From positions 1 to 49,371 of the forward strand of contig NZ_JAGGQW010000087.1 in NCBI RefSeq assembly GCF_018613065.1: a stretch of 49,371 nucleotides of DNA, read 5' to 3'. Made by a program: the position numbers and the translations under genes. Under the pieces are notes generated by a model that saw only the letters and a program-made list of their open reading frames with translations, made no database searches and was not told the DNA's origin. The DNA comes from Bacillus sp. ISL-7 (GTDB lineage Bacteria > Bacillota > Bacilli > Bacillales_B > DSM-18226). Shown in pieces: positions 16,587-25,672 of this stretch (positions are counted from its first letter, which is position 1; each line of letters starts with the position of its first letter).

Positions 16587-17966
16587 GTGAATGATGAAAT
16601 AAAAGTTTGGAATGAAAATGAAGCCATTCTTCATTCATTGCAAGACGATATTTTAGTGACTGATACAGATGGCATTATTTTGAAGGTGAGTGAAGCAACC
16701 GAAGGTATTTATAATATGAAGACAAATGAAATGATCGGCCGATCCGTTTATGAACTTGAAAAAGAAGGGGTTTTTACACCGATTTTGACGCCGTTGGTCA
16801 TTAAAGAAAAAAAGAAAATTACCCTTGTCCAAACAACCAATAATGGCGATAAGTTACTTGTTACGGGGATTCCTGTATTCGATGCTAACAAAACGCTCGT
16901 CCGAATTGTCAGTTATTCACATGATGTAACAGAGTTACTTAACATGAAAAAATACTTAATTGACATCGAAGACGAAATGGAACGAGTAAAAAGTGAGCTT
17001 GAATTGCTGAGAAATCTTCAGTTTGATTCAGATGGGATGATAGCAACCAGTATAGAAATGAAAAAAGTCCTCCAACTCGCATTACAGGTAGCTGAAATCG
17101 ATGTTAATGTGTTACTGCTGGGGGAAACAGGAGTGGGAAAATCACATATTGCTAAATTTATTCACAAGAAGAGTTCGAGAAAGAACGGACCTTTTATCGA
17201 GGTGAACTGTGGGGCCATACCCGAATCCCTTTTTGAGGCAGAGTTTTTTGGTTATGAATCGGGTGCATTCACAGGTGCAAATTCAAAAGGGAAGGTAGGG
17301 TTAGCGGAACTTGCTGAAGGTGGGACATTATTTTTAGATGAAATTGGTGAGTTGTCATTAGCAGATCAAGTGAAAATCCTCAAATTTATTCAGGAAAAGC
17401 AATTTTATCGTGTCGGTGGAACGAGGCTTCGAACCGTGGATTTCCGTATCCTAGCCGCGACAAATAAAAACTTAGAGAATGCAGTTGAAGAAAAAACCTT
17501 TAGACATGACCTCTATTTTCGCTTAAATGTGGTACCCATCACCATTCCGCCATTAAGGAAGCGGTCAACTGATATTATTCCGTTGATTGAACACTTTTTA
17601 GCGTTTTTTTCAAAAAAGTACGGCCGGGAGCGCAACCTTGATGAGGGTGTTATCCATCTGTTGTTAACACAAGAGTGGAAGGGAAATGTGCGGGAATTAA
17701 TCAATTTAATTGAAAGACTGGTAGTCACCTCACCTAAACAGCTGATTGAAATTGAAAATTTACCTAATCAATTTCGAAAGCCTTTTCCTGATGTGACGTC
17801 AGTTGAAGAAACCAATCGCTCCTTGAATGAAATTCTTGAAAGCGTTGAAAAGCAAGTGCTAATAAAAGCTAGAAAACAATACAAAACAACGATTAACATG
17901 GCTAAAGCATTAGGAATCAGTCAACCATCTGTATTTAGAAAACTCAGAAAATACCAAATAGAATAA
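16587..17966 (+). CDS. Sigma-54-dependent transcriptional activator (PAS-AAA+-Fis)
   Basis: A 459-residue bacterial enhancer-binding protein. It has an N-terminal PAS sensor (about 8-115), a short coiled linker, and an AAA+ domain with Walker A GETGVGKS at 179-186, an intact sigma-54 contact loop GAFTGA at 226-231 and Walker B TLFLDEIGE. The C-terminal Fis-type helix-turn-helix contains MAKALGISQPSVFRKLRKY. The GTG at 16587 is preferred since AAGGGAGGG lies 7 bases before it; a TTG at 16560 has none. A -24/-12 promoter begins 4 bp after its stop, so it very probably activates the downstream operon on sensing an unknown ligand through PAS. Confidence 0.92.
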   Translation: MNDEIKVWNENEAILHSLQDDILVTDTDGIILKVSEATEGIYNMKTNEMIGRSVYELEKEGVFTPILTPLVIKEKKKITLVQTTNNGDKLLVTGIPVFDANKTLVRIVSYSHDVTELLNMKKYLIDIEDEMERVKSELELLRNLQFDSDGMIATSIEMKKVLQLALQVAEIDVNVLLLGETGVGKSHIAKFIHKKSSRKNGPFIEVNCGAIPESLFEAEFFGYESGAFTGANSKGKVGLAELAEGGTLFLDEIGELSLADQVKILKFIQEKQFYRVGGTRLRTVDFRILAATNKNLENAVEEKTFRHDLYFRLNVVPITIPPLRKRSTDIIPLIEHFLAFFSKKYGRERNLDEGVIHLLLTQEWKGNVRELINLIERLVVTSPKQLIEIENLPNQFRKPFPDVTSVEETNRSLNEILESVEKQVLIKARKQYKTTINMAKALGISQPSVFRKLRKYQIE

Positions 17967-17970
17967 AGAG

Positions 17971-17986
17971 TGGCACGAAACTTGCA
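17971..17986 (+). promoter_or_regulatory. Sigma-54 (SigL) -24/-12 promoter
   Basis: TGGCACGAAACTTGCA matches the consensus TGGCAC-N5-TTGCW exactly, with invariant GG and GC at correct spacing. It lies just after the activator gene and about 290 bp before the dehydrogenase start. Transcription should begin near 17998. The activator's upstream sites were not identified; they may lie inside the end of the activator gene. Confidence 0.9.
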
Positions 17987-18194
17987 CTATATTTTAGTAT
18001 TGAGTGGACCAACCAAGGGAGATTTCTTAGCAAGGCTATTCCTTATAAGGAGGGCGATACGAAGGGAAAGCGGTACCTTATTGCTTATATTTATACAGAA
18101 ATAATAAACGTAAATATTCTCAAATAACATTGTAGGTGTATTTTTATTTCAATTTTTGTATATTCATTTGATAATAGAATATTAGGAAAATATA

Positions 18195-18223
18195 TTGACA
18201 TAAAATTAACAAGTATTTATATT
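18195..18223 (+). promoter_or_regulatory. Sigma-A promoter of the dehydrogenase-transport operon
   Basis: Perfect TTGACA at 18195-18200, a 17-bp spacer and TATATT at 18218-18223. The start would be near 18230, 44 bp before the dehydrogenase start codon. It would give basal expression independent of the activator. Confidence 0.7.
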
Positions 18224-18273
18224 TAAGGAATATTATTCATTTTTAAATAACTTTAGTGGAAAAGGGGTGGATT

Positions 18274-19383
18274 ATGAACGTAACAGTAGGACCAGCTCAA
18301 TATATTAGAAATAAGGGGTTATTAGAAGAAGCAGGACCATACATAAAAAACTTCGGAAACTCTGCAGCCCTTATTGGAGGTCATACAAGTAAAGAAATTG
18401 TAGAAGGTTCATTACGAAAGAGTTTGTCTAAGAATGGGATTTTATTGAAGCATTCCTTTTGGTATGGGGGAGAATCTTCCGAATCGAATATCGATAGATT
18501 AGTAGCCGACTTAAGAGATGAAAAGATCGATGTCCTCATCGTGGCAGGTGGAGGGAAAGCAATTGATACAGTGAAAGCCGTTGCTTACCGGCTTAACAAA
18601 CCTTTAGTTGCCATCCCAACAATCGCCGCAACCTGTGCCGCTGCCACACCGATTACCATTCTTTACAGCGATAAAGGTGAATTTATCGGGATTGAACGGA
18701 AATCAAAAGCTCCTGATTTAGTCTTGGTAGATTCGGAAATTATCATGAAGGCGCCCGTTCGTTTTTTAATAGCCGGTATTGGCGATACATTGGCTAAATA
18801 TTTCGAAACGAAATCCTCTGTGAAAAAAGCAACACCAACCACCTTAAATCAGACGGCCATTGCGATAGCAGGTCAGGTGTACCAAACGTTGCTTCAAATA
18901 GGGAAAGAGTCTGTCAATGCTGTAAGAGAACAAACAGTGACTAAAGAATTCGAAAATGTGATAGATACCGTTATTTTAGTCAGTGGCAGTGTAAGTGGGT
19001 ACGGCGGGGATGATTGCCGGACAGCTGGAGCGCATGCCATCTATTCCGGATTAACGATTTTCCCTGAAGTGCACCACACCTATCATGGTGAAATTGTTGC
19101 CTTTGGTATTCTTGCACAATTGTGTATGGAGAATACCAGCGATGATGAGTTGAAAACGTTAATAAGTTATTACCAGGAAGTAGGACTTCCTTTTACCTTA
19201 AAGCAAATGGGGATCACTAACTTAACAGATAGTCAGTGGAGAAGGCTTGGTGAAATTACAGTTACCATTGAAGATATGGCAAATATGCCATTTGAAGTAA
19301 CACCAGAAATGGTGATTGAAGCTGTCCGCCGAGCAGATGAAATAGGAAATGGGATGTTAACTACTGGTGTTGCTGCACAGTAA
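18274..19383 (+). CDS. Glycerol-dehydrogenase-like iron/zinc alcohol dehydrogenase
   Basis: A 369-residue NAD(P)-dependent metal dehydrogenase of the GldA/dehydroquinate-synthase-like group. It has the nucleotide-binding GGGKAIDTVKAV (about 92-103), PTIAATCAAATP, and metal ligands in GIGDTLAKYFE (Asp), GAHAIYSG (His) and HTYHGEIVAFG (His). The ATG at 18274 follows AAGGGGTGG at good spacing. As first gene of a sigma-54 operon with an importer and an aminotransferase, it more likely reduces a carbonyl made by transamination, or oxidises an amino alcohol, than glycerol. Substrate is not deducible from sequence. Confidence 0.85.
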   Translation: MNVTVGPAQYIRNKGLLEEAGPYIKNFGNSAALIGGHTSKEIVEGSLRKSLSKNGILLKHSFWYGGESSESNIDRLVADLRDEKIDVLIVAGGGKAIDTVKAVAYRLNKPLVAIPTIAATCAAATPITILYSDKGEFIGIERKSKAPDLVLVDSEIIMKAPVRFLIAGIGDTLAKYFETKSSVKKATPTTLNQTAIAIAGQVYQTLLQIGKESVNAVREQTVTKEFENVIDTVILVSGSVSGYGGDDCRTAGAHAIYSGLTIFPEVHHTYHGEIVAFGILAQLCMENTSDDELKTLISYYQEVGLPFTLKQMGITNLTDSQWRRLGEITVTIEDMANMPFEVTPEMVIEAVRRADEIGNGMLTTGVAAQ

Positions 19384-19505
19384 TGGTTCTTTATTCGTAG
19401 GCTGTCCATTTAAAAAAGAGCAACATGGTTGAAAAAACTTGATTCTATGAAGCTAGCTAAACGAAAGAGAGATAATTTTTTTAATCAATCAAGGGGGAAT
19501 TTAGG

Positions 19506-20498
19506 ATGAAAAAATGGTTATTAGTTGTTTGCTCGTTGATGTTGTTATTCGCGTTAGCGGCATGTGGAAAAAAGGACGCGGCAAGTACTGCAGAAAATGG
19601 GAAGTCGTCTGAACCTTTGAGAGTGACATTGCCGACATGGACAGGATATGGCCCATTATTTTTAGCAAAGGAAAAGGGCTTTTTCAAAAAGAATGGTATT
19701 GATGTGGATCTTTCCATAGTTGAAGGATTAGGTGAACGTAAACAAGCGTTAGCAAGCGGGAAAATTGACGGGATGGCAACAGCACTGGATGTGCAAGTTT
19801 CATTAGCAGCCTCTGAAATCCCAGTTCAAGTTGTTTGGTTATTGGATGATTCATACGGCGGAGATGGCATCCTTGTAAAAAAAGGAATTAATAGTGTGAA
19901 AGATTTAAAAGGGAAACAAGTAGCATTTGAAGTTGGTTCAACAAGCCATATGCTAGCACTACAAGCCTTAAAACAAGGCGGATTAACTGAAAAAGATGTG
20001 CAAGTTGTCCAAATGTCTGCAGGCGACGCTGGTGCAGCTTTTGCAGCTGGTAAAGTGGATGCAGCCGTAACCTGGGAGCCTTGGTTATCAAAAGGAGCAC
20101 AAGCAAACGGAAAGGTATTGTTAACAACCAAAGATCTATCAGGAATTATTGTTGATACCGTCAGCTTTAAAGAAGATGTCATCAAAAATCGTCCGAAAGA
20201 TGTGGAAGCTTTTGTAAAAGCTATGGGCGAAGCAATGACTTACTGGAAAGAACATGAGAAAGAAGCCAACGAAATTATGGCGAAAGGCTTAAAAATTGAC
20301 CTAAAAGAATTTGAAGGAACGGTAACTGGTTTGAAATTCTTTTCAAAAGAGGATAACGTAAAATTATTTGGCACGGAAAGTGCAAAAGGCTCCATTTATC
20401 AATCAACAGAAAATGCGATTTCGTTTTACAAGGATCAAAAACTACTTAAAACAGAGCCAAAAGCAGAAGATGTCATCAATCCAACTTTCCAAAAGTAA
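19506..20498 (+). CDS. ABC transporter substrate-binding lipoprotein (SsuA/TauA/NrtA-like)
   Basis: A secreted, lipid-anchored solute-binding protein of 330 residues. The signal peptide ends in the lipobox LAAC with Cys20. The mature part has the NMT1/SsuA fold signatures TWTGYGPLFLAKEKGFFKKNGIDV, ASGKIDGMA and AGKVDAAVTWEPW. This family carries taurine, alkanesulfonates, nitrate, pyrimidine precursors and similar small solutes. It is followed by a terminator-like hairpin and then the permease and ATPase genes, which suggests higher expression of the binding protein. Confidence 0.92.
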   Translation: MKKWLLVVCSLMLLFALAACGKKDAASTAENGKSSEPLRVTLPTWTGYGPLFLAKEKGFFKKNGIDVDLSIVEGLGERKQALASGKIDGMATALDVQVSLAASEIPVQVVWLLDDSYGGDGILVKKGINSVKDLKGKQVAFEVGSTSHMLALQALKQGGLTEKDVQVVQMSAGDAGAAFAAGKVDAAVTWEPWLSKGAQANGKVLLTTKDLSGIIVDTVSFKEDVIKNRPKDVEAFVKAMGEAMTYWKEHEKEANEIMAKGLKIDLKEFEGTVTGLKFFSKEDNVKLFGTESAKGSIYQSTENAISFYKDQKLLKTEPKAEDVINPTFQK

Positions 20499-20539
20499 GA
20501 AATTTACTTGCTAAATTATTTTTGGATTCACTTTGATCA

Positions 20540-20587
20540 GCCTGACTCATGAGTTGTTTTTTACCCCTCATCAGTTAGGCTTTTTTT
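20540..20587 (+). terminator. Intercistronic terminator between binding protein and permease
   Basis: Fourteen-base arms (20540-20553 with 20567-20580), one G-U pair and one mismatch, followed by seven T. It lies inside the operon, so partial termination would set the ratio of binding protein to permease/ATPase. Confidence 0.75.
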
Positions 20588-20622
20588 CAAAATAAAACGC
20601 ATAAGAAAATAGGTGAGAAAAA

Positions 20623-21420
20623 ATGATAGCAAAATTGTTTACTCCTAATAAAGAAATTCCAAAAATGTTTTATACTTCGGCTGGCTTCTTAACATTTATT
20701 ATTTTTCTATTGATTTGGTCTGTACTTAGTTACGGCCAGTTTGTTAATCCTTTATTTTTACCAACTCCCTCTGCTGTATTAGCAACAGCCGTCGATATGT
20801 TTATAAATGGTGAGATTCTTTCTGATATTGGTATCAGTTTTACAAGGGTTCTTTTCGGATTTCTAGCTGCTGCCATTATTGGTATACCTCTAGGGATCTT
20901 AATGGGATCGCTGCGGATTATGGAAGGAGCATTTGAACCGATCATCGGATTCATTCGCTATATGCCAGCATCGGCATTCATTCCCTTACTTATTCTTTGG
21001 ATTGGACTTGGAGAGACCGAAAAAATGAGTGTCATTTTCTTAGGAACGTTTTTCCAGCTGACACTAATGATAATGGACGTAACCAAAAATGTTCAAAATG
21101 ATTTAGTCGATGTTTCCTACACATTAGGCGCAAAGAAGGTACAGGTGTTCACAAAGGTAATTCTGCCTGCTTCATTACCAGGTATTGTTGATACACTTCG
21201 GATTACATTCGGATGGGCGTGGACATATTTAGTGGTCGCAGAAATTGTCGGTGCATCTAGTGGTTTAGGATATATGATCATGCAGGCATCACGTTTTCTT
21301 CAGCCAGATAAAATCATCGTGGGCATTCTAATTATTGGTTTACTGGGGCTGATTACAGATATTCTCTTTAAAGCTATATACAAGGCTTCGTTTTCTTGGA
21401 TGAGAAAGGATGGTTTTTAG
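20623..21420 (+). CDS. ABC transporter permease (SsuC/TauC-like)
   Basis: A 265-residue membrane permease with about six helices. It carries the BPD_transp_1 coupling motif, seen as DVSYTLGAKKVQVFTKVILPASLPGIVDTLR near residue 165, and the SsuC-type segments YMPASAFIPLLILWIGLGE and WAWTYLVVAEIVGASSGLGYMI. It forms the channel of the importer with its neighbours. The start is supported by TAGGTGAG 6 bases upstream. Its stop codon abuts the ATPase start. Confidence 0.93.
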   Translation: MIAKLFTPNKEIPKMFYTSAGFLTFIIFLLIWSVLSYGQFVNPLFLPTPSAVLATAVDMFINGEILSDIGISFTRVLFGFLAAAIIGIPLGILMGSLRIMEGAFEPIIGFIRYMPASAFIPLLILWIGLGETEKMSVIFLGTFFQLTLMIMDVTKNVQNDLVDVSYTLGAKKVQVFTKVILPASLPGIVDTLRITFGWAWTYLVVAEIVGASSGLGYMIMQASRFLQPDKIIVGILIIGLLGLITDILFKAIYKASFSWMRKDGF

Positions 21421-22278
21421 ATGGTTACACCTAGTTTAAAAGTTAAAGAGGTCGAAAAAATAGCGGAACCCAAACGGAGAGAATCGATTGTTTCGATAAC
21501 AGGAACACCAAAGTTAGAAATCAAAGAGGTAGGAAAAGTCTTTAAAACCAAAAGCGGGGAAACGACCGCATTAGAAAAAACCACATTTTCGATAGAAGAA
21601 GGGGAATTTGTCACGATTTTAGGACCTTCAGGTTGTGGTAAATCAACTGTTTTGCGGATTGTCGCAGGTTTAGAAGATGCAACGTCAGGAAAAGTTCTTC
21701 TTGATGGGCAGGAAATCAATGGACCTGGACCTGATCGAGGAATGGTGTTTCAATCGTACACTTTATTTCCATGGTTATCTGTCAAAGAGAATATTACCTT
21801 TGGACTAAAGCTAAAGGGTGTTTCTCAAAAAGAAAGAGACGATATTGCAAGACACTACTTGCAATTAATCGGCTTAGAAGGGTTTGAATCGCATTTCCCG
21901 ATTCAATTATCAGGTGGGATGAAACAACGTGTTGCGATTGCACGGGCGCTGGCAAACGACCCGAAAATATTATTAATGGATGAGCCATTTGGAGCATTGG
22001 ATGCCCAAACTAGAAATATTATGCAAGAAGTGCTCTTGAAAGCATGGGAAGAGTCCAAAAAGACGATTTTATTTATTACGCATGATGTCGATGAATCGAT
22101 CTTTTTAGCAGATTCCGTTTATGTGATGACTGCAAGACCAGGTCGTTTAAAGAAAAAGATCCCTATAACACTAGAGAGACCTAGAGATTTTAGTGTAAAA
22201 GCTACACTCGAGTTTGCCGAATACAAAGAAGAATTATTGTCGCTGATTCGAGATGAAAGTTTAAAAGCGATTAAATAA
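21421..22278 (+). CDS. ABC transporter ATP-binding protein (SsuB/TauB-like)
   Basis: A 285-residue cytoplasmic ATPase of the nitrate/sulfonate/taurine importer group. It has Walker A GPSGCGKST (68-76), Q-loop VFQSYTLFPWL, signature LSGGMKQR, Walker B ILLMDEPFGALD and switch His in FITHDVDES. The start codon follows the permease stop with no gap, so translation is coupled. It has about 35 extra charged residues before the first beta strand (LEIKEVGKVF) compared with typical SsuB, which may be a genuine extension since no later start has a ribosome site that I can see. Confidence 0.93.
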   Translation: MVTPSLKVKEVEKIAEPKRRESIVSITGTPKLEIKEVGKVFKTKSGETTALEKTTFSIEEGEFVTILGPSGCGKSTVLRIVAGLEDATSGKVLLDGQEINGPGPDRGMVFQSYTLFPWLSVKENITFGLKLKGVSQKERDDIARHYLQLIGLEGFESHFPIQLSGGMKQRVAIARALANDPKILLMDEPFGALDAQTRNIMQEVLLKAWEESKKTILFITHDVDESIFLADSVYVMTARPGRLKKKIPITLERPRDFSVKATLEFAEYKEELLSLIRDESLKAIK

Positions 22279-22356
22279 CTCACGTCACTAAACTGATAAT
22301 AATAGAAGAAACCCGTAATTTCGAGAGAAAAGGATTACGAATATGGAGGTCAAAGT

Positions 22357-23679
22357 ATGGAGAACAAATGGGATCACTTTGTGAAAAATATGCCAAATCG
22401 ACTTGCACCTAGCATGGCGAAGGACCATCCAAATCTACCAGTTGTTAAAGAGGAAGGCTGCTATTACTTTGGAGTGGATGGAAAGAAGTATCTTGATTTT
22501 ACATCCGGGATAGCCGTAACAAATGTTGGGCATCGTCATCCAAAGGTGGTGCAAGCCATTAAAGATGCAGCAGATGGATTGATGCATGGTCCTTCAGGCG
22601 TGATTATGTATGAGTCGATTTTACGTTTAGCCGATGAACTTGCTGAAATTTTACCTGGGGACCTTGATTGCTTTTTCTTTGCCAATAGTGGAACGGAAGC
22701 AATCGAAGGCGCTCTTAAACTAGCAAAATATGTGACGAAACGACCTTATGTCATTTCCTTTACAGGTTGTTTCCATGGTCGTTCGTTAGGCGCATTAAGT
22801 GTGACTACATCTAAAAGCAAATATCGAAAATTCATGCAGCCATCCGGTCTTACCTATCAGGTTCCTTATGCAAATGTAAAAGAATGCCCAGAAGGTCTAG
22901 ACCCTGAAGCATATGTTATCGAAAAATTAGAAAAAGATTTCGCCTCTTTATTTAGTCATCAAGTAACACCTGAAGAAGTAGCTTGTGTGATCTTAGAGCC
23001 TGTTCTTGGTGAAGGCGGTTATATTGTTCCACCGAAGGGCTGGTTAAAAAAGGTTCGAGAAATTTGTGATCGACATAATATTTTACTCATTTTTGATGAA
23101 GTTCAAACGGGATTTGGCCGCACAGGTCAATGGTTCGCAGCGCAAACCTTTGATGTAACCCCAGATATTATGGCAATCGCCAAAGGAATAGCAAATGGTC
23201 TTCCCCTTAGCGCGACGGTCTCTTCCAGTGAATTAATGAAACAATGGCCACTCGGAAGTCATGGGACAACGTTTGGCGGAAATCCAATTGCATGTTCCGT
23301 TGCACTAGCTACCTTGGAGGTAATGAAAGAGGAAAACCTACTTGAAAACACTCGAAACATGGGAGGCTATGCCGTTGGGCAGCTTGAACGAATTAAAGAA
23401 CGTCACCCTGTTATTGGCAGCATCCGTGCGGTTGGCTTAATGATTGGGATTGAAATCATTGACCCAGTGACAGGTGGACCGAATGGTGAAGGATTGTTAA
23501 AAATTCTTGACCTCGCCCTTGAAAAAGGTGTTTTATTCTATTTATGCGGAAATCATGGGGAAGTCATTCGAATGATTCCTCCGTTAATCGTTACAAAGGA
23601 ACAAATTGATGAAGGGCTTCAAATGCTTGATGAAGCATTATTGGAGTATGAAGCGACATTGATGCAGCCAGTAAAATAA
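22357..23679 (+). CDS. Class III (omega-amino acid type) aminotransferase
   Basis: A 440-residue PLP enzyme of fold type I, subgroup III (GABA, ornithine, beta-alanine, taurine aminotransferases). It has the cofactor-phosphate site [21 protein letters not shown], the PLP-binding Asp247 in [13 protein letters not shown] and the Schiff-base lysine K276 in [13 protein letters not shown]. It is the last gene of the sigma-54 operon, 78 bp after the ATPase, and a terminator follows. In this context it likely removes the amino group of the imported solute. The exact amino donor and acceptor cannot be read from the sequence. Confidence 0.9.
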   Translation: MENKWDHFVKNMPNRLAPSMAKDHPNLPVVKEEGCYYFGVDGKKYLDFTSGIAVTNVGHRHPKVVQAIKDAADGLMHGPSGVIMYESILRLADELAEILPGDLDCFFFANSGTEAIEGALKLAKYVTKRPYVISFTGCFHGRSLGALSVTTSKSKYRKFMQPSGLTYQVPYANVKECPEGLDPEAYVIEKLEKDFASLFSHQVTPEEVACVILEPVLGEGGYIVPPKGWLKKVREICDRHNILLIFDEVQTGFGRTGQWFAAQTFDVTPDIMAIAKGIANGLPLSATVSSSELMKQWPLGSHGTTFGGNPIACSVALATLEVMKEENLLENTRNMGGYAVGQLERIKERHPVIGSIRAVGLMIGIEIIDPVTGGPNGEGLLKILDLALEKGVLFYLCGNHGEVIRMIPPLIVTKEQIDEGLQMLDEALLEYEATLMQPVK

Positions 23680-23699
23680 TAATCAGCAAACAGAATGAT

Positions 23700-23730
23700 A
23701 AGCGTTGAGATTTTTCTCTCATCGCTTTTT
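23700..23730 (+). terminator. Terminator of the sigma-54 operon
   Basis: Stem AAGCGTTGAGA / TCTCATCGCTT (one mismatch) with a 6-nt loop and a T tail, 21 bp after the aminotransferase stop. Confidence 0.75.
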
Positions 23731-23928
23731 ATTGTGTCTTGTGTAGGCAAAATAGTTTACTATAAATATATTATGTAAACTAATTTGTTTTTAAGAAAGA
23801 AAATTATACAATTATATTAGCTGAAAAATGGTATACTGTTAATTATTTAGTAGCAACCTTACCGGGCATCGTTTGTTAAAATAAATATATCTGAGTCCTT
23901 TGTGGTTACTTGTTTGGAGTTGAAAGTT

Positions 23929-24528
23929 TTGAGTCGTTTATTTGCAAATTGGTATGATTTTTTTATGAATCCGTTGGAGAAAAAGAATTTTAAGAGGATT
24001 CGGAAAGAGCTTCTTTCTAAGGCAACAGGAAGTGTCCTAGAATTAGGATCTGGTACAGGAATTAATTTTCCTTTATATGAATCCTCAGAAAAAGTGACTG
24101 CTATTGAACCGAGTCAACATATGATTGAGCGGTCCTTATCGAAACATAAGCAATCACTAGTCCCAATTAAAATTGTTCAGGCAAGTGCAGAAAAGTTGCC
24201 TTTTGCTGCGGATACTTTTGATACTGTAGTGGCAACACTTGTATTTTGTACGATACCAAATCCGGAAAAAGCCATTTTAGAGTTGAAACGAGTATGTAAG
24301 CCTGAAGGGAAAATTCTTTTATTTGAGCATGTTAAGATGCAAAATCGTTTTTTAGCTTCACTCCAGGACTGGCTAACTCCAACTTGGAAAAAAATCTGTG
24401 ATGGATGCTGTTTAAATAGGAATACCTTAGACTTACTAAGGGCTCATGATATCTCAATAATAAAAGTGCAAAAATATTATCGTGATTTATTTGTTTTTGC
24501 TGAAGCCAAAAATAATAAGAAAGCATAG
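23929..24528 (+). CDS. Class I SAM-dependent methyltransferase
   Basis: A 199-residue cytoplasmic methyltransferase with the Rossmann motif I VLELGSGTGINFPLY (about 37-51), the acidic motif II AIEPS, motif III QASAEKLPFAADTFD and the post-motif LFCTIPNPEKAILELKRVCKPEG region. This resembles the UbiE/phospholipid methyltransferase-like group. The TTG at 23929 is preferred because TTTGGAG lies about 9 bases upstream, although the frame extends to a GTG at 23902. Substrate unknown. Lone gene followed by a long perfect hairpin. Confidence 0.85.
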   Translation: MSRLFANWYDFFMNPLEKKNFKRIRKELLSKATGSVLELGSGTGINFPLYESSEKVTAIEPSQHMIERSLSKHKQSLVPIKIVQASAEKLPFAADTFDTVVATLVFCTIPNPEKAILELKRVCKPEGKILLFEHVKMQNRFLASLQDWLTPTWKKICDGCCLNRNTLDLLRAHDISIIKVQKYYRDLFVFAEAKNNKKA

Positions 24529-24554
24529 TTTTTTCAAGAGTCTCCATATTGGAA

Positions 24555-24600
24555 GGCTGACTCAACAATGTTGTCTAAAAACAACATTGTTGAGTCAGCC
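24555..24600. repeat. Perfect 20-bp inverted repeat without T tract
   Basis: Arms 24555-24574 and 24581-24600 are perfectly complementary around the loop CTAAAA. The arms contain GACTCAACAATGTTG. No strong T run follows on either strand, so it is not a standard terminator. It lies between convergent genes. Confidence 0.85.
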
Positions 24601-24654
24601 AGTCTCGTTTTCTTATCTTATATTGATTTAACGCTCCTGGGTCAACCCCCAAAT

Positions 24655-24948
24655 TTAATCCTTGATTTCAACATTCCCATTGTCATCAATTTCGATAGTT
24701 GTATAGCTTTTGAAGACGTCCATGTTGGTGATTTCATGTTGAACGACGCTGGCAAAGCTCTCCATGTAAGGCTTGTACACCTCAGGGTCTTTGACGAGAT
24801 GATAAAAATTCACTCTTTTTCCATCTTTCATATCCGTCATCCTTAGTAAAAATCGGTCGCCAAATTGCCCTTTAAACCAACCTCTTGCTTCCTCATGACT
24901 ATTGAATTTAGGCATTTGGTTAGGATCAATTGTAAGATCTTGATTCAT
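24655..24948 (-). CDS. Uncharacterised soluble protein (97 aa)
   Basis: I do not recognise a named family. The protein is soluble and mixed alpha/beta, without signal or membrane segments. It has FNSHEEARGWFKGQFGDRFLLR and MKDGKRVNFYHLVKDPEVY segments and a closing beta-strand repeat TTIEIDDNGNVEIKD. The ATG at 24948 is preferred; the GTG at 24960 overlaps the likely AAAGAGGTG ribosome site. Codon use is like its neighbours. Probably a genuine lineage-specific Bacillaceae gene. Confidence 0.65.
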   Translation of the reverse strand: MNQDLTIDPNQMPKFNSHEEARGWFKGQFGDRFLLRMTDMKDGKRVNFYHLVKDPEVYKPYMESFASVVQHEITNMDVFKSYTTIEIDDNGNVEIKD

Positions 24949-25154
24949 TAACTCGTTCACCTCTTTCCAATATATTGCCTCTTCTAATATTCCCCATTGG
25001 CATAAAAATTATTGAGTATTAAAAATTGAAATAAAAATTCAACTGTACTTCATTTATATGGTAAATTTAAAGAGTGAGAATCAATATTACCGCAATAAAA
25101 TAGGCGTAGTTTCTATGAACTAATAGATGAACCAAATGTATGGAGGAAAGGTTA

Positions 25155-25658
25155 ATGGCAGTTGTAAAATCAGTCACAATCGATGGCGAGAGTATTCATG
25201 TATTTAGAAATGCGGTTTACATCTTTGAATCGAGCTCAGGCTTTACCTTAGAATTGGATCTGATTGTAAGTGAGGTTGTTGTAAAAAAATATAAAACCGT
25301 TGAAAACCTAATTGTTGAGATAGAATTTGAAGATGGGAGAATCATAAATTCCATTATGCATGTAAAAATTCTGGCTGGAGGCTTGCCACAACTTAATTTA
25401 TTCTGTGCACTAGAAGATATCAAAGAATATCAAGATTTCGATCGGGTAAACGAAAATGATTCTTGGTTTCCGAATATAGAAGATGGCATTACTATAGAAG
25501 AAATAAGAAAAGTCGAAATGCCAAATGAGGATGTTGGTTTAAAACTTAATTTGCCAATCGACCAGGTCGAGTGGTTAAAAAAACAAAAAAAGAAAAGCTT
25601 AAATGAAATTTTTCAAGAAATGATCTATGAATTTTGGGAAAAACAAGAATCGAAATGA
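25155..25658 (+). CDS. Uncharacterised soluble protein (167 aa)
   Basis: No family recognised. The N-terminal 110 residues are rich in beta strands, with alternating hydrophobic and acidic residues. The C-terminus has a charged helix DQVEWLKKQKKKSLNEIFQ followed by an aromatic end MIYEFWEK. The strong ribosome site TGGAGGAAAGG suits the ATG at 25155 rather than the in-frame ATG at 25140, which overlaps it. The C-terminal helix pair is reminiscent of a ribbon-helix-helix-like or oligomerisation tail, but this is a guess. Confidence 0.65.
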   Translation: MAVVKSVTIDGESIHVFRNAVYIFESSSGFTLELDLIVSEVVVKKYKTVENLIVEIEFEDGRIINSIMHVKILAGGLPQLNLFCALEDIKEYQDFDRVNENDSWFPNIEDGITIEEIRKVEMPNEDVGLKLNLPIDQVEWLKKQKKKSLNEIFQEMIYEFWEKQESK

Positions 25659-25672
25659 ATTTGGTGTAGTCG

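Larger units (their letters stand above)
17967..18273. other. 307-bp operon leader with two promoters
   Basis: This gap carries the sigma-54 promoter at its left end and a consensus sigma-A promoter near its right end. Between them is an AT-rich stretch including GGTACC and an AAGGAGGGCGATACGAAGG segment with no following start codon. No terminator hairpin with a T run was seen between the two promoters, so both can feed the operon. Confidence 0.6.

Noticed and set aside
24568..24846. 92-codon plus-strand frame
   Set aside because: It starts inside the 20-bp hairpin and is antisense to the better supported 97-residue gene.
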